From: an uncultured Alphaproteobacteria bacterium
GTDB lineage: Bacteria > Pseudomonadota > Alphaproteobacteria > Caulobacterales > Hyphomonadaceae
Reading direction: 5' to 3'
Assembly: GCA_903842595.1 (NCBI GenBank)
Contig: CAIMMO010000227.1
Location: forward strand, 1-32,227
Length of the DNA: 32,227 bases
Part shown: positions 32,000 to 32,227 of the stretch, one piece after another
How positions within the stretch are numbered: position 1 is the first letter of the stretch
How the letters are laid out: each line of letters starts with the position of its first letter
The notes under the pieces: generated by a model
Databases searched by the model: none
The model's input: the letters and a program-made list of their open reading frames with translations, nothing else
What the model was told of the DNA's origin: nothing
Translations under genes and position numbers: made by a program

Positions 32000-32227
32000 G
32001 TCTTCGCAAGAAGACTATGGCGATAAACCCTCGCGCAATAAGCAGACCGGACCCGGGGGCAGTGCCCGGCGGCTCCACCAGATTTTTCTCCGGGCATTGG
32101 CCGGACTGTCTGGGGCCGACACAGGATCGACGGATGTGTAAAGGCGAAGACTTTGCCCGCTTTGGCCCCGATAGAAGCCTTTTACGCAATAGTTGCCAAT
32201 GACAACTTTGCTCCGGAAATGCGCCTC
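32000..32227 (+). ncRNA. ssrA: Circularly permuted (two-piece) tmRNA, cut by the window end
   Basis: tmRNA rescues stalled ribosomes and tags the unfinished protein for proteolysis. The gene is permuted as in alphaproteobacteria: the 3' acceptor piece comes first, ending CGGCTCCACCA at 32080, after a T-arm (CCGGG-7-CCCGG, 32053-32069). A spacer loop follows (32081-32111), then the coding piece from GGGGCCG at 32112. GGGGCCG pairs with CGGCTCC to make the acceptor stem, including the G3:U70 pair that alanyl-tRNA synthetase needs. The resume codon is GCC at 32195, after the UAGUU that matches the conserved UAGUC; the tag reads ANDNFAPEMRL and runs off the window. A perfect GTCTTC-GCAA-GAAGAC hairpin (32000-32015) lies at the presumed 5' end of the precursor. 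The exact processing ends are not visible. Confidence 0.92.

Noticed and set aside
1-32227. CRISPR arrays, IS elements, prophage genes, tRNA or rRNA genes
   Set aside because: No spaced direct repeats, transposase or integrase motifs, phage structural genes or cloverleaf sequences were recognised.

Overview
The window reads as a piece of a GC-rich alphaproteobacterial chromosome. Four things point there. The ssrA gene at the right end is circularly permuted (two-piece tmRNA). prmC is followed by the start of a DUF4167 gene (MKRQRGRGRKPG). There is a perfect pair of GTTC-N7-GTTC LexA boxes, the alphaproteobacterial SOS type. The gene set is rich in lipoproteins and has a TonB-dependent receptor. 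A Caulobacterales/Hyphomonadaceae-like source is my guess from overall flavour, not something proven here. No IS element, prophage, CRISPR array, tRNA or rRNA gene was seen; this is mostly ordinary core and near-core chromosome.

Left part (1-9.5 kb): a DUF4167 start and prmC (minus), slyX (plus), a MOSC-domain protein (minus), a 700-bp gene-free stretch with a strong inverted repeat, queF (minus), a TorF-like outer membrane protein, a Kef-type cation/proton antiporter, bioY (minus, stop codon interlocked with the antiporter), a lipoprotein-like alpha/beta hydrolase, alanine dehydrogenase and a translationally coupled small lipoprotein.

Middle (9.5-24.5 kb): hflK-hflC (minus), a family 2 glycosyltransferase, an Mrp/ApbC ATPase without the usual CxxC, a decayed exonuclease III pseudogene, an unrecognised protein with a faint nucleotidyltransferase-like motif, a small membrane zinc-ribbon protein, an alkyl-sulfatase-like lipoprotein, a YafY-type WYL regulator with an operator-like palindrome and a divergent candidate 26-residue ORF, a 981-residue TonB-dependent receptor and a TPR lipoprotein.

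Right part (24.5-32.2 kb): folA and thyA (dihydrofolate reductase and thymidylate synthase), separated by a VUT-family transporter and two small envelope proteins; an HSL-family esterase; a 31-bp-arm palindromic repeat; a GNAT acetyltransferase; a Rid-family protein; a small unknown; aqpZ; a VOC protein with the double LexA box in its promoter region; a possible 32-residue membrane ORF; and permuted ssrA cut by the window edge.

Functional links: FolA regenerates tetrahydrofolate from the dihydrofolate made by ThyA. QueF and the VUT transporter may both serve queuosine supply. HflKC modulates FtsH, and tmRNA tags proteins for proteolysis. The most notable regulatory signal is the tandem LexA box pair between aqpZ and the VOC gene.
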